Assembly: GCF_003651185.1 (NCBI RefSeq)
Contig: NZ_RCDC01000004.1
Span: 661,868-725,867, forward strand
DNA from: Stenotrophomonas rhizophila
Lineage (GTDB): Bacteria; Pseudomonadota; Gammaproteobacteria; Xanthomonadales; Xanthomonadaceae
Length of the DNA stretch: 64,000 nucleotides
Direction of reading: 5' to 3'
Shown here: one piece after another, positions 16,900-25,818 of the stretch
How the letters are laid out: the number at the start of each line of letters is the position of its first letter
Position numbering within the stretch: position 1 is the stretch's first letter
Program-made: the position numbers and the translations under genes
Notes under the pieces: model-generated
The model's input: only the letters and a program-made list of their open reading frames with translations
Told to the model about the DNA's origin: nothing
The model's database searches: none

Positions 16900-17162
16900 T
16901 ACTTCCCCAGCGCGCGAATCTCGGACATGCGGCCATCGCAGTCCTCAAGGGTCGCGATGTTGGCGTTGTAGGCGGCGACCACGGCCTCGACGGTGCGCGA
17001 CGCGGCGCGCTTGGCCGGACAGGGCTTGGTCAGACGCTCATCGACCGGGACGAGCTTCTCGACGGACACGTGCACGACCTCGGGAAGCTTGGGCTTCTCG
17101 GGCTTGTGCGCGCAGCCGGTGAGCAGCGCCAGGGCGATCAGAGCAACGGAATGGATTCGCAC
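16899..17162 (-). CDS. Rz1-like outer-membrane spanin lipoprotein
   Basis: 87 residues from the GTG at 17162, with GGAGG eight bases upstream. The start lies inside the end of the upstream Rz-like gene, in another frame. A signal peptide ends in the lipobox LALLTGC, and the mature part is Pro/Lys-rich (KPEKPKLPEV). Outer-membrane spanins pair with an inner-membrane Rz to fuse the membranes at lysis. The family call rests on the overlapping arrangement and lipobox. Confidence 0.7.
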   Translation of the reverse strand: MRIHSVALIALALLTGCAHKPEKPKLPEVVHVSVEKLVPVDERLTKPCPAKRAASRTVEAVVAAYNANIATLEDCDGRMSEIRALGK

Positions 17163-17572
17163 AGCTGCACCTCCAGTTGGGACCGGCACGCCGGCGTGGT
17201 CTTCGCGTCCTGCAGCGCCTTCTCAGCGGCAGCGGCGCGGCGCTGGCCGGCAACTGCTGCCGCCTCCGCCCGGCTGGCAGCCACTTCCGCTGCCAACTTG
17301 GCGCGGGCAGCGTCGTTGATCGAGCGCTGGGTCTGGTCGTTGATGTCACTCAGGAGCTGGCCGCAGGCGTTGGCCGCCCGCAGGTTCTCGGCGGCCTCAG
17401 CTTGGGCGCCGTCGCGCGCGCGGACCAGGTTGTCGATGCGCCCCTGATCCTTTGCCGCCTGGCGGTCCTCACCCCTGTGGCAGCCGCTGACGAACACGAC
17501 CGAGACCACCAGTACGGCGGCTCCGGCCTTCAGGGCCCAGATGTACGGGCGAAGCGGATCGAGGCTCAGCAT
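17138..17572 (-). CDS. Rz-like inner-membrane spanin
   Basis: 144 residues from the ATG at 17572. One N-terminal transmembrane segment (AGAAVLVVSVVFVSGC) is followed by a long periplasmic coiled coil rich in Ala, Arg and Glu (about 35-125). The last 25 bases overlap the Rz1 gene. The topology (N-in, C-periplasmic coiled coil) is that of an i-spanin. Confidence 0.7.
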   Translation of the reverse strand: MLSLDPLRPYIWALKAGAAVLVVSVVFVSGCHRGEDRQAAKDQGRIDNLVRARDGAQAEAAENLRAANACGQLLSDINDQTQRSINDAARAKLAAEVAASRAEAAAVAGQRRAAAAEKALQDAKTTPACRSQLEVQLCESIPLL

Positions 17573-17784
17573 GGCGGCTTCCTCCGAGACTTGAGCACGC
17601 GCGCGACAACGCCCAAGGCGCCAAGGCCGCGGATCGACCACTTGGCAGGCTCGGGCAGCTCGTCCATCCAGCCCATCGCGGCGATCGCGTCGTAGATGTC
17701 GGGGAACACAGTCACGAGGCCGAAGACCCAAACCGACGCCAGCTTCCACGCGCGGTGCCACCCATCGATCAGTTGCAGCTTCAT
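17566..17784 (-). CDS. Small membrane protein of the lysis cassette (possible holin)
   Basis: 72 residues: a short amphipathic N-terminus, one or two hydrophobic stretches (ASVWVFGLVTVFPDIYDAI) and a basic tail (KSRRKPPC). It overlaps both neighbours (ATGA upstream, seven bases into Rz). Position and topology fit a holin or DUF7940-like accessory protein, but no family signature was certain. Confidence 0.5.
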   Translation of the reverse strand: MKLQLIDGWHRAWKLASVWVFGLVTVFPDIYDAIAAMGWMDELPEPAKWSIRGLGALGVVARVLKSRRKPPC

Positions 17785-18098
17785 TTGATCCCCCTGAGCT
17801 GCTTCAGCTCTCGGATGTCCTGCTTGTTCTGTTCGGTCTGGATGGCGATCTTCGCCATTTCGATCTTCAGCGCCGGCACGTCCGCCAGCTGGGTGTTCAT
17901 GACCTGCAGCTGCTGTCGCAGGCCGCTGATCTGCTCACTCGTGACCTGCTGCTGGGCCAGCATCGACTGCACCGACGTGACCAGCCAGATGCACCCGAGG
18001 AGGATTCCGGCCCCGAACGAGCCGACCATCCATTTCTCGACCGTGCCGAGCGAAATGCGGGTGCGGCCGTCCTGGCTCGGCTGGGCTTCCATGCTCAT
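17781..18098 (-). CDS. Membrane protein with C-terminal coiled coil (lysis cassette)
   Basis: 105 residues. One transmembrane helix (MVGSFGAGILLGCIWLVTSV, about 24-43) is followed by a coiled coil to the C-terminus. It is coupled to the endolysin gene by TGATG. It could be a holin, antiholin or other lysis-timing factor; this is inferred from context. Confidence 0.5.
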   Translation of the reverse strand: MSMEAQPSQDGRTRISLGTVEKWMVGSFGAGILLGCIWLVTSVQSMLAQQQVTSEQISGLRQQLQVMNTQLADVPALKIEMAKIAIQTEQNKQDIRELKQLRGIK

Positions 18099-18550
18099 CA
18101 GGCCCCCAGACCTTGGCGGTAGACCGTCTTGCCACCCTGCTTCACTGCCGTGAGCTGCTGCCGGCGGTTGCGCGGACCGTAGCTGACGTGGGCCCAGCGG
18201 CCGAACTCCTCGATCACCTGGTCGAATGGCAGGTTGAGCAGCACGATCTTTCGGGCCAGCTCCTTCGAGCTCATGCCCTCGACGCGGATGTCCGCAGCCT
18301 GGCCGAGGCGGTGCTGGCTGGTAGCCGTGCCGCCCACCGATCGGTTCACGGCCTCAGACCGGAACGCCGAGTTGATGATGACGGGCTTACCCAGCGAATC
18401 CCGCAGCGGCTGCAGAATCTTGGCCGCCAAGGCTCGTAGGCTCGCCACCTCGGCCTCATTCGGGGTGTTGATCAGCCCCGAGTTGGTCACGGTCAGCTCT
18501 GCCAGCGTGAAGTTGGCGGAGAGCCGTACGGTTGTTGATGCTCCAGCCAT
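18098..18550 (-). CDS. Peptidase M15-family endolysin
   Basis: 150 residues. Zn-peptidase motifs of the M15 (VanY/L-Ala-D-Glu endopeptidase-like) fold are visible: SAFRSEAVNRSVGG, SQHRLGQAADI with the ligand His and Asp, and WAHVSY with the third ligand His. It should cleave peptidoglycan cross-bridges or stems at lysis. There is no signal peptide, so export would depend on the holin. It is the first gene of a compact endolysin-membrane proteins-spanin cassette. Confidence 0.82.
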   Translation of the reverse strand: MAGASTTVRLSANFTLAELTVTNSGLINTPNEAEVASLRALAAKILQPLRDSLGKPVIINSAFRSEAVNRSVGGTATSQHRLGQAADIRVEGMSSKELARKIVLLNLPFDQVIEEFGRWAHVSYGPRNRRQQLTAVKQGGKTVYRQGLGA

Positions 18551-18602
18551 TGGGCTGCCCCTGTATTCGTTGGGGCCATGCTGCCGGGGCTGGGCCGGGC
18601 TT

Positions 18603-18638
18603 CAACGGAGGATGGGAACTAAGCACCATCCTCCGTTG
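18603..18638. repeat. Perfect 13-bp hairpin between DUF4760 and endolysin genes
   Basis: CAACGGAGGATGG pairs with CCATCCTCCGTTG around a 10-base loop. There is no T-run on either side. It lies directly after the DUF4760 stop and ahead of the lysis cassette. Confidence 0.7.
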
Positions 18639-18648
18639 AGAATGCGTA

Positions 18649-19146
18649 CTACCAAGTCTTCCGATGCTTTACTTGGCTAGTTGCCCAGCGGGCAACGAGC
18701 AATTCGTACTCTTGGAAGATCGTCGGCTTCCCGTACTTGCCTCGCATTGCTTCAACAAGCGGCTTCGAGTACTCAAACGTGTTGCACATCATCGTGCACC
18801 AAGCATCTTTGACCATCTTCTCATCGTAGATGTCGTTCTTGATCCCGACGCTTACTGTTTCGAAGTGATTAAGCACATACAGGATTTCGTTCGTCTCTTT
18901 TGTATGCTCCGGGTCATCGAGCATCATGCGCAAATTCTTGTTCTTGGCTTGATGGAGATCTCGGGCTACCCGGCACCCCACCTGAAGCTTGTCATCCCCG
19001 CGACTTGCGAACAACATGTCTGCAACTTGCTTCCGCTTGGCAATTTTGCGGGAAGTCAACACCGACAGAATTGCCACTACCACACCAAGCCCAATCATTG
19101 CGCCGCGAAATGCCTCACTCGCAAGCAATTCCTTAAGCCATTCCAT
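18649..19146 (-). CDS. DUF4760-like membrane protein, likely moron
   Basis: 165 residues from the ATG at 19146, with a GGGGG ribosome site; a GTG six bases upstream is an alternative. One N-terminal transmembrane helix (GAMIGLGVVVAILSVLTS) is followed by a helical cytoplasmic domain, as in DUF4760 proteins. Base composition looks lower in GC than the neighbours. A minus-strand terminator ends 16 bases before the start and a hairpin follows the stop, so it looks like an independently acquired cargo gene. The function is unknown; exclusion of other phages is one possibility. Confidence 0.6.
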   Translation of the reverse strand: MEWLKELLASEAFRGAMIGLGVVVAILSVLTSRKIAKRKQVADMLFASRGDDKLQVGCRVARDLHQAKNKNLRMMLDDPEHTKETNEILYVLNHFETVSVGIKNDIYDEKMVKDAWCTMMCNTFEYSKPLVEAMRGKYGKPTIFQEYELLVARWATSQVKHRKTW

Positions 19147-19161
19147 AGCCACCCCCTGAGC

Positions 19162-19193
19162 AAAAAAAAACCACCCGCCGGTCAGGCGGGTGG
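19162..19193 (-). terminator. Strong minus-strand terminator upstream of DUF4760 gene
   Basis: CCACCCGCC pairs perfectly with GGCGGGTGG around a five-base loop, with nine Ts following on the minus strand. Leftward late transcripts must read through it to reach the lysis genes. Confidence 0.85.
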
Positions 19194-19503
19194 CATGGTT
19201 AAAGTTAAGAACTACTGTTACAGGCCACCGATAACTTCACGCATGCCACTTCCTCCTTGGTGAAACCAGCTCCTGCTGGCGATTAGCGAATGCTAACACC
19301 GCTTAGGCTCTCGGTGTCGCTCTGGACCGGGCTGGTTCATGCCGCATCACCAGATGTCACGAAACAGTGACCGTGAAACATTGCCATGAACTATCGTGGA
19401 ACACTTTGAGCTTGGATTTAACATCCAGCATTTCGGGCGCCACTTTCGGATCGGCTACGATGCTCTGGGCCCTGGATTGGCCGGGGCTACCAAGGAGATG
19501 GTG
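19194..19503. other. Intergenic region between divergent cargo genes
   Basis: No convincing gene is seen in about 310 bases. It should hold the promoter of the rightward three-gene unit. Composition is less GC-rich than the surroundings. Confidence 0.4.
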
Positions 19504-19707
19504 ATGAGCGAAGTCGATCAAAGCGTTACGCGAGAGGAAAGGGAGCTGGCCAAGGCCATCTTCACGGCTGCTGCAGCTATCGCTATAGCGAACAACCACA
19601 ACCCTGACTTGGCCGGCCTGGCGGAGCGTGCATTCAATGCTGCTGACGCGTTTTCCGGTTCATCTGGATCTAGGCCGAAGCCGAAAGGCGTGATGGATTA
19701 CCTCTGA
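19504..19707 (+). CDS. Small hypothetical protein, cargo unit gene 1
   Basis: 67 residues from the ATG at 19504 (AAGGAGATGGTG upstream), starting MSEVDQSVTREERELAKA. Helical, with no known domain. It runs opposite to the surrounding late operon and is followed by two more rightward genes. Confidence 0.5.
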   Translation: MSEVDQSVTREERELAKAIFTAAAAIAIANNHNPDLAGLAERAFNAADAFSGSSGSRPKPKGVMDYL

Positions 19708-19752
19708 GTGACCCACCGGCCGCCCAGCGCGGCCGGTGGTAGGATGCCGGCC

Positions 19753-20070
19753 ATGCCCTGTCGCCTGATTGCCACTATCGCGTTGACGCTCCTCTTTTCC
19801 GGCTGCAAGAGTGAGCCAGAGGTATGGACCGCGTTTGTCTATCCGCCGGGACAGTCACTGGCGGCTGAAGATGCGCACCGGGCCATTTACGGTAGGTTCT
19901 CAACCTTCGAAGACTGCCAGTCTGCCGCGATCGGATCATTGCGGCAGCACCAGAACGCTTTGACCGATGAACAGACTGACGAGCTGGGAATGGGCGAATA
20001 CGAGTGCGGTGTTGGCTGCCGCTACGAGAGCCAATACGACCTCTACATGTGCAAGGAGACACGCAAATGA
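19753..20070 (+). CDS. Small lipoprotein, cargo unit gene 2
   Basis: About 105 residues starting MPCRLIATIALTLLFSGC, an evident signal peptide with lipobox (FSGC). An ATG nine bases upstream is also possible. The mature part has paired Cys residues (ECGVGC, YMC). Surface lipoproteins carried by prophages often block superinfection, but that role is only inferred from class and position. Confidence 0.6.
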   Translation: MPCRLIATIALTLLFSGCKSEPEVWTAFVYPPGQSLAAEDAHRAIYGRFSTFEDCQSAAIGSLRQHQNALTDEQTDELGMGEYECGVGCRYESQYDLYMCKETRK

Positions 20071-20276
20071 GCGCACCCTGGGATAAGCACACCGTTTCGC
20101 CCGAGGCCGAGCGCCTTGTGTCGCGCAACCAGGCCGAACTGAACCTGGAGCGCTCGATGCCTAAGCGCTGGTGGCACGACATGCTGTTCGGCTGGGCCGG
20201 GTGGGCCGTCATCGCACTGGTCGCGGTGTCAGTTTTCGCCTTGGGCTGGCTGCTGCTCTCGGGCCTGACTCAGTAG
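20067..20276 (+). CDS. Small membrane protein, cargo unit gene 3
   Basis: 69 residues from the ATG that overlaps the lipoprotein stop (ATGA), with AAGGAG upstream. A polar N-terminal half is followed by one long C-terminal transmembrane segment (WAVIALVAVSVFALGWLLL). The coding end overlaps the convergent ejection-protein gene by about 48 bases. Function unknown. Confidence 0.55.
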   Translation: MSAPWDKHTVSPEAERLVSRNQAELNLERSMPKRWWHDMLFGWAGWAVIALVAVSVFALGWLLLSGLTQ

Positions 20277-23240
20277 TTCCGCAGCTTCAGCGATATCTTG
20301 GTCGCCCTTCTCGGTTGCGATTCGCTTCAAAACATTGATCTGCGCCGGGAGTGCTCCGATCGGCAGTTCCGTCGCCTTCGCAAGCCACTTGACCCAGCTC
20401 GGGTTCGTAACAAGCCGCGCCGCAATATTGGAACCAACGCCGCCCGCACCGAGCCAAAGCGCCGGCGCAAGGTTCCCCGTCATGATCGAACCGCCAAGAC
20501 CGCCCCAGTAGGCGAAGTTGGACCCCTGCCGCGCAGTGCCGGATGGGTTCGCCAACGCTTTACCGCCATCCTTGATCCGCTCAGCGACCTTCGAAATCTT
20601 GTCCAGGTCCTGACTGAAGCCGGGGCCGTAGCGGTCAAACAGCGCCCGGCGTGCTTCGGGGCTGGTCTTGTTCCAGTTCGTCAGGAACGTGGCGGCGCTG
20701 AACGCATCACCAGCGGCGTCTTGGGCGCCCGGATTGGCCAGGCCCATGCGGCGCAGCGCCGCCGCAGTGACCGCCTTCTGCCCCTCTTCCGGCAGCGACT
20801 GCATGACCGAACGCAGCGTGGACCCGCCATCTTTAACCCCGCCCATGACCGCCTGGTAGATTTTCTCTGGACCGCCGTTGCGGTCGATCACGCGGTCAAT
20901 GTCGTCGATTCGAGTGGCGCGCGCGTTGAAGTAGCGGTTGGCGCGGTCCAGAGCCTGTCGGGCCTCTGGAGTGGTCGCCGCCGCCTCCATGTCCTGGCTC
21001 AGCGCGGCATACACGGCCTTCCACTTACTGCGCGGCACGTCGGACACCAGCGAGGTGTTCTCCAGCTCCCCGCCGACCAACGTCCGCAGCTTCCGCAGTG
21101 CCTCGTAAGGCAATTTCCCGTCGATCTGGCTGGTCAGGTAATCGTTGACCTGCTTCTCCACGTAGTCGCTGCCGAAGTTCTGTTGATTGATGGCCGAGTC
21201 CGGCGTCACACGCTGATCGATGGCCTGCGGCGACATCACCTGCGCGTCGAGGTCCGCCCGCGACATCATCTGCGCCTCGATATCAGCCTGCGTCGGCAAC
21301 CGGGCATCGATGCTTGACCGGGTAGGCACCTGGCGGGCGATTTCCTCGTCGCTGATGACCGGCATGAGGGTCTTGCTGGTCTCGGGGAACATGGCGCGGC
21401 GCTGGTTTTCCGCAATGGCAGCCTGCTGCTGAGCCCGCAACTCCAGCTGCAACTCGTCCGCCTCCTGATACAGCTGCGCGCGCCGCCCCTCGATCATGCT
21501 GGCCATGCGATCGCGGACGCGATCCTGCTCTGCCGTCAGAGCATTGCGCTGGTTGCCGGCTTCGGCCACCAGATTCTGCCGCTGTACGTTCGTCTCCTGC
21601 GCAAGCTCTGCACGCCGCAGCTGTGCCTGCTCCGTCAGGTCGGCCCGCATTTGGTCCACCTGGGCGCGCATCCCCGGCCGCGACAGCACGCCTTCAATTC
21701 CGCCCGCATCCTTGGACAGGGCGCTTTCGATACCTTCGAGGCGAGCGTTCTGGAAGAAGCGCGAAACACTGGGCGCGCCCGGGATTTCCTCGTTCAGGGA
21801 GGCCAGTGCGGCGCGTACGTTGTCGATGCCCACGCGCTCGTTGTTCGGAAGCAGGCCGTCCAGCCGATTGTAGAGCTGGTCGGCGCGTTCGCGGCTGGTG
21901 CGGATAAAGCCACCCTCGCCGCGAATGCCCTGCTCGATCGCGCGACCAGCGCGTTCAGCACTGGGATTCCGGAACAGGCTATCCGCCTGCTGCTGCAGAC
22001 CGGACCCGATAGCGTCAGCCTGGCGATCGGCAAATCTCGCCATGACGCCCGCGCTTGTCGGCCCAGCGCCAAGCAGCGTTTCAGCGCCCTGCCGGGACCA
22101 GGCACCCGTGCCCTGCCCGACCGAAGGCGTAGCGCCGAGCACCCCAAAATCGTCAATGGCCTGCGCCAACTGCTGGCGGTTGCTCTCACCCCCTCGCAGA
22201 GCGCCACGCAGCGCCGCAGGTGCGCCGGCCGTGACCAAGGACGGCCCAAGTCCACCCAGCAGCCCGGCGGCGATCTGCGCCCCCGCGCCGCCACCGCCCT
22301 CGCGCACTGCTCCGCTCGCACCCGCCCCGGCGCCAGCGCTGATCGCCTGCAGTACCGGCTGTGCCGTCAGAATGTCGCCGGCCCGCCCGCCGAGAGTGGG
22401 AGCGTTGGCCGCCACCTGCTGCAGCGGAGAAGCGGCCGCGCGCGCGGGATTGATCAGCGCCCCTTGGCTTGCTGCGAGCGAAGCACCGGAACGGCCAGCG
22501 TTGAGGCCGGCACCAGCGCCAAGAGTCAGGCCGGTGCCGGCGATAGCCTCACCCACATCGCCAAGCACCCGGTCGCCAGCCGTCTGTGCCTGAGGCAGAC
22601 CCAGGGTGTCGGCCAGTCGGCCGGCATTGTCGCGGAAGCTGGCAACGGGACGCCCTGTTACTTTCGTTTCCAGGGCGCCGAGCGCATCGCCACCGACGGC
22701 GCCAAGCAGGCCTCCACCCGCCTGGATGATCGAGCGCAGGCCGAACATGGCGTCGCGGACCTTGCCTGCTTTCCAGCCATCCGCCTGCCGGCCGTCCGCC
22801 GTTGAATCGACAGTAGCGGTGACTCCGGAGAAGTCTGGTGGAAGGGCGTTCACCGTGCCGAGCGTGGGAATCGATTGGTCCTGGTACTCGGTCCAGGGGC
22901 CATCCGCGTACATGTCAGCCTGCTGGTTATGAAGACTCTCCGCGTAGGCGGTTGCATTCTCGGGGGTGTCGAAGACGCCGAGATTCCGCCCAGTTTTCTG
23001 GTAAGCGGCGATCGCATCCTCGTCACTCAGGATTCGGCCGTCGTCCGAAACGGTCGGGATTAGAACCTCGTTGCCATCGAAGTTTGCGGAGATCGAGCGG
23101 ACAGTGGAGATTGATCCATCCGGATTGCGCACCACCGGCCGCTTCGTCAGGTCTATGTTCCCGGCCGCACGTTGGCCACGAGCTAGCTCGGGCGCAGATG
23201 AGGCCTGCTGGTACTCCTCCCAAGGCATCGGACCCGCCAT
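20229..23240 (-). CDS. Large internal virion/ejection protein
   Basis: 1003 residues from the ATG at 23240 (TAATG overlap). The N-terminal block, NIDLTKRPVVRNPDGSIST...PTVSDDGRILSDEDAI...TGRNLGVFDTPE, recurs in large internal proteins of many podovirus-like phages. A Gly/Ala-rich hydrophobic middle (about 165-345) and a long coiled coil (about 515-620) follow. Such proteins are packaged in the head and ejected to build a channel across the envelope. No lysozyme or transglycosylase motif was recognised. Confidence 0.7.
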   Translation of the reverse strand: MAGPMPWEEYQQASSAPELARGQRAAGNIDLTKRPVVRNPDGSISTVRSISANFDGNEVLIPTVSDDGRILSDEDAIAAYQKTGRNLGVFDTPENATAYAESLHNQQADMYADGPWTEYQDQSIPTLGTVNALPPDFSGVTATVDSTADGRQADGWKAGKVRDAMFGLRSIIQAGGGLLGAVGGDALGALETKVTGRPVASFRDNAGRLADTLGLPQAQTAGDRVLGDVGEAIAGTGLTLGAGAGLNAGRSGASLAASQGALINPARAAASPLQQVAANAPTLGGRAGDILTAQPVLQAISAGAGAGASGAVREGGGGAGAQIAAGLLGGLGPSLVTAGAPAALRGALRGGESNRQQLAQAIDDFGVLGATPSVGQGTGAWSRQGAETLLGAGPTSAGVMARFADRQADAIGSGLQQQADSLFRNPSAERAGRAIEQGIRGEGGFIRTSRERADQLYNRLDGLLPNNERVGIDNVRAALASLNEEIPGAPSVSRFFQNARLEGIESALSKDAGGIEGVLSRPGMRAQVDQMRADLTEQAQLRRAELAQETNVQRQNLVAEAGNQRNALTAEQDRVRDRMASMIEGRRAQLYQEADELQLELRAQQQAAIAENQRRAMFPETSKTLMPVISDEEIARQVPTRSSIDARLPTQADIEAQMMSRADLDAQVMSPQAIDQRVTPDSAINQQNFGSDYVEKQVNDYLTSQIDGKLPYEALRKLRTLVGGELENTSLVSDVPRSKWKAVYAALSQDMEAAATTPEARQALDRANRYFNARATRIDDIDRVIDRNGGPEKIYQAVMGGVKDGGSTLRSVMQSLPEEGQKAVTAAALRRMGLANPGAQDAAGDAFSAATFLTNWNKTSPEARRALFDRYGPGFSQDLDKISKVAERIKDGGKALANPSGTARQGSNFAYWGGLGGSIMTGNLAPALWLGAGGVGSNIAARLVTNPSWVKWLAKATELPIGALPAQINVLKRIATEKGDQDIAEAAELLSQAREQQPAQGEN

Positions 23241-24469
23241 TAAATCTTCTCCCAACTGTTGCGATCAGCGGGATTGCCGCCGCGGAACCGGTATCCATTG
23301 CGGACCGTTCCTGCCGCTGGCGCCCCGCCCTGAGCCGGCAAGCCCTGCGCGCGCACCGGCGCAACAACCGAGGGTTCGCCCAGTGTCGGTTGCCGCCCGT
23401 AGTTCCCATTGATCAGAGCCTGCTTTCGCTGCTGCAACTCGACAGCCCGGCGGTTGAACCCGGAGAGACGCTGAAGCGCAGATGCAACCGTCTTCTGGTC
23501 GCTTGCCCCCATGAGCTCTTCTGCTGCACGCTGCGCGTCGCCTTCGGTCTGAACACCCTTGTTGAGCCGCAGCGACTCGTTGACGATCTTGGTCAGGTCA
23601 GCTTGCCATTCCTTGCGAGCCACGTCGGCGTCAGTCGACATGTTCAGCGAAGTGCGCAAGTTGGCGCCAAGCGTGTCCGCAGGGCCAACCTTCAGCGTTC
23701 CATTTTTGATGCGCTCTGCATTCTTCTGGATGATGTCGTTCAGCACTTCGGTGCTGCCAAGAGCATCCTCAATGCCGAGCAGCTCCTTCAGCGCTCCCAC
23801 CGGAAGTGTCTTGTCACCAAGCGTTCCGCCTGCCGCCTTGCCACCGGGATTCCACTGTCCAGTACGCTGCATGCCGAACTGCGCCGCGTCGATGCCGGCC
23901 GCCTGCCGAGTGCGCGCCGCGGATGCATTGGAGCTGTTGGCACTGGCGTAGCTTGCCGCCGCACGGGCAGCGTCTGCAGCCATTCCGGCCCGGCCCTGCT
24001 CCGTGGTCGAGATACCACCCCCGCCCTCGCGGAACTGGTTTCGAATGAGGTTCTGGCCTTGGACTGCGGCCAGCTCCTGCGGGCCATTCGCCACGCCGAG
24101 CATCGACGCGTTGGCGCCATCCCAATCACCCAGGGTGGCCCGATTCACAGCATCGCGCCGGTAGGTCGCCCCCTCGATGTCGCCCAGGGTCGAGAAGTCG
24201 AGCTTGTCGTTGCCCCTGATCCCAGCCGTGATGAGCTGGTTGGTAGCGTCAACGTCGCCAGCCCTGTAACGAGCCATCAGCTCTGGGGTGATCTGGAAAC
24301 GCTGGTCGTTCAGATCGTTGGCGAGAATCGCATCCGATCGCGACTTGCGCGCCTGCTGCAGCGCCTGTTCGACCTTGTAGGCCCGGCCAAGCTCGTCGTT
24401 GTACGTGCCCCGGGTGTTCCCGAAGAGAGCGCTGCCGAGCACCTGCCCAGCGCTGTACGGATCGGCCAT
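23240..24469 (-). CDS. Putative internal virion protein
   Basis: 409 residues, Ala/Gln/Gly-rich and largely helical, starting MADPYSAGQVLGSALFGNTR. It is coupled to both neighbours by TAATG overlaps. It lies in the ejection-protein block between the nozzle genes and the 1003-residue protein. The role is inferred from position. Confidence 0.6.
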   Translation of the reverse strand: MADPYSAGQVLGSALFGNTRGTYNDELGRAYKVEQALQQARKSRSDAILANDLNDQRFQITPELMARYRAGDVDATNQLITAGIRGNDKLDFSTLGDIEGATYRRDAVNRATLGDWDGANASMLGVANGPQELAAVQGQNLIRNQFREGGGGISTTEQGRAGMAADAARAAASYASANSSNASAARTRQAAGIDAAQFGMQRTGQWNPGGKAAGGTLGDKTLPVGALKELLGIEDALGSTEVLNDIIQKNAERIKNGTLKVGPADTLGANLRTSLNMSTDADVARKEWQADLTKIVNESLRLNKGVQTEGDAQRAAEELMGASDQKTVASALQRLSGFNRRAVELQQRKQALINGNYGRQPTLGEPSVVAPVRAQGLPAQGGAPAAGTVRNGYRFRGGNPADRNSWEKI

Positions 24470-25116
24470 TACGCCCTCCCCATGGTCATGGGGTCGTAGA
24501 CCCCGTAGTAGTTGGCGCCGAGCTGCGGCGAAGAGGCTGCACCGGCCATGCCACCACCGCCGGCCATGGCGCCGCCGGCAGCAGTAAGGCCGCCAGCGAT
24601 CAGGTCAACCTCCGGGCGCCGGCGAATCTGGCGCAGGCGCAGCTGGTCGATGTAGCGCTGCCCGGCGCTCTCGCGCGCGGCCAGGCCGATATCGGTGGCG
24701 AGGTTGCCGTAGCCGAACGCCTCGCCCTGCCGCTGCATCTGCGGGGCGTCGATACGCGACATCAGGCCGGCGGTCGTCTGGGCGCTATCTGCCGCGCCGG
24801 TACGCGCCGCGGCGCTGTCTGCCTGGAACGCGGTCCCGCCCACCGGCGAGCCGAAGCTGCCGTCGGTCTGGCGCTGCCCACGGCGCAGCGTCTCCATGTA
24901 CTGACCCAGCCGCTGGGCGCGCTCGTCCTGCGCGGTACTGGCTGCGACGTTGGAGATTTCGTCGTTGACGCGGCGATCGACGTCCTGCTGCTTTCGGGAC
25001 TGGCTGAGCAGGCCCTGCGCCGTGGCCTCGTCCTGCTTGCGCAAGACGTTCTGGGTTTCCTGCTGCTGCATGGCGGTGCCAGCGACAGCCAGGGCGATTG
25101 GAATGAACTGACCCAT
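24469..25116 (-). CDS. Putative internal virion protein
   Basis: 215 residues. A short hydrophobic start (FIPIALAVAGTAM) is followed by Gln-rich helices and a Gly/Ala-rich hydrophobic stretch near 170-195. The pattern resembles small ejection proteins of T7-like and P22-like phages. Three bases separate it from the upstream gene. Confidence 0.55.
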   Translation of the reverse strand: MGQFIPIALAVAGTAMQQQETQNVLRKQDEATAQGLLSQSRKQQDVDRRVNDEISNVAASTAQDERAQRLGQYMETLRRGQRQTDGSFGSPVGGTAFQADSAAARTGAADSAQTTAGLMSRIDAPQMQRQGEAFGYGNLATDIGLAARESAGQRYIDQLRLRQIRRRPEVDLIAGGLTAAGGAMAGGGGMAGAASSPQLGANYYGVYDPMTMGRA

Positions 25117-25119
25117 GGC

Positions 25120-25818
25120 TCAGGCGCCTCCGCCGTAGAGATTGAAGTTGGCATCGCGGTTGGCCTGCCGACGGGCGGCCTCCTCGCGGCGCTGTTTGAC
25201 GAACCCGCCGATCGTGGCGAACTGGTCGCCCAGCTGCTCGCCGTAGGCTTGCGACTTGGCGCTCTCGAAGTTGGAGCGCAGGCCGGCCGCCGCCTGAGTC
25301 GCCGCGGTGGTCGCGTCAAGGCCGGAGGTCGCCAGCTGGATCAGGCGCGCGCGTGCATCCTGGTCGGCTGCCTCCAGCTGCGCGCCGGCGCCCTGCGCCC
25401 TGCTCTCAACATTGAGCAGGCCGCGGTTGTAGTCGTCGGCCATCCGCCGGTTCTGGTCCACGTTGACGCTGCCGCCGGTGAGGCCGCCTCGCGCCAGCGA
25501 GAACCGCAGCTCGCGGCTGGCGTCGGTGTTCTGGCGATTCAGGTCCTCCAGCGCGCGCGTGCGCACCGCAGACACGAAATCGCTGATATCGCGCTCGCGG
25601 GTCGGGTCGTTGAAGACCTTGTTCACCCGCTCCTGCGTCGCCTTGATGTTGGCCTGACGCTCCATCTCCAGGCGCGCGGCCACGTCAGCGGCGGACTCGC
25701 CCTGCTTCTGGGTCTTCGTCAGGCCGAGCGGATCGAGCCACTTGCCCGCACCGGACTTCTGGATTGTCCCGGTCGGGTCGGCCCAGTTGCCCTTGCCGAT
25801 ATTGCCGCCGCCCGCCAT
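25120..25818 (-). CDS. Putative internal virion protein
   Basis: 232 residues from the ATG at 25818 (TGATG). Gly-rich first 35 residues, then a long helical region rich in Arg, Gln and Ala, ending NLYGGGA. No catalytic motif is visible. Its place in the ejection-protein block gives the call. Confidence 0.55.
   Translation of the reverse strand: MAGGGNIGKGNWADPTGTIQKSGAGKWLDPLGLTKTQKQGESAADVAARLEMERQANIKATQERVNKVFNDPTRERDISDFVSAVRTRALEDLNRQNTDASRELRFSLARGGLTGGSVNVDQNRRMADDYNRGLLNVESRAQGAGAQLEAADQDARARLIQLATSGLDATTAATQAAAGLRSNFESAKSQAYGEQLGDQFATIGGFVKQRREEAARRQANRDANFNLYGGGA

Noticed and set aside
20229..23240. Calling the 1003-residue protein a tape measure
   Set aside because: No tail tube, chaperone frameshift pair or sheath genes are present. 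Neighbouring adaptor, nozzle and ejection genes indicate a short-tailed phage.
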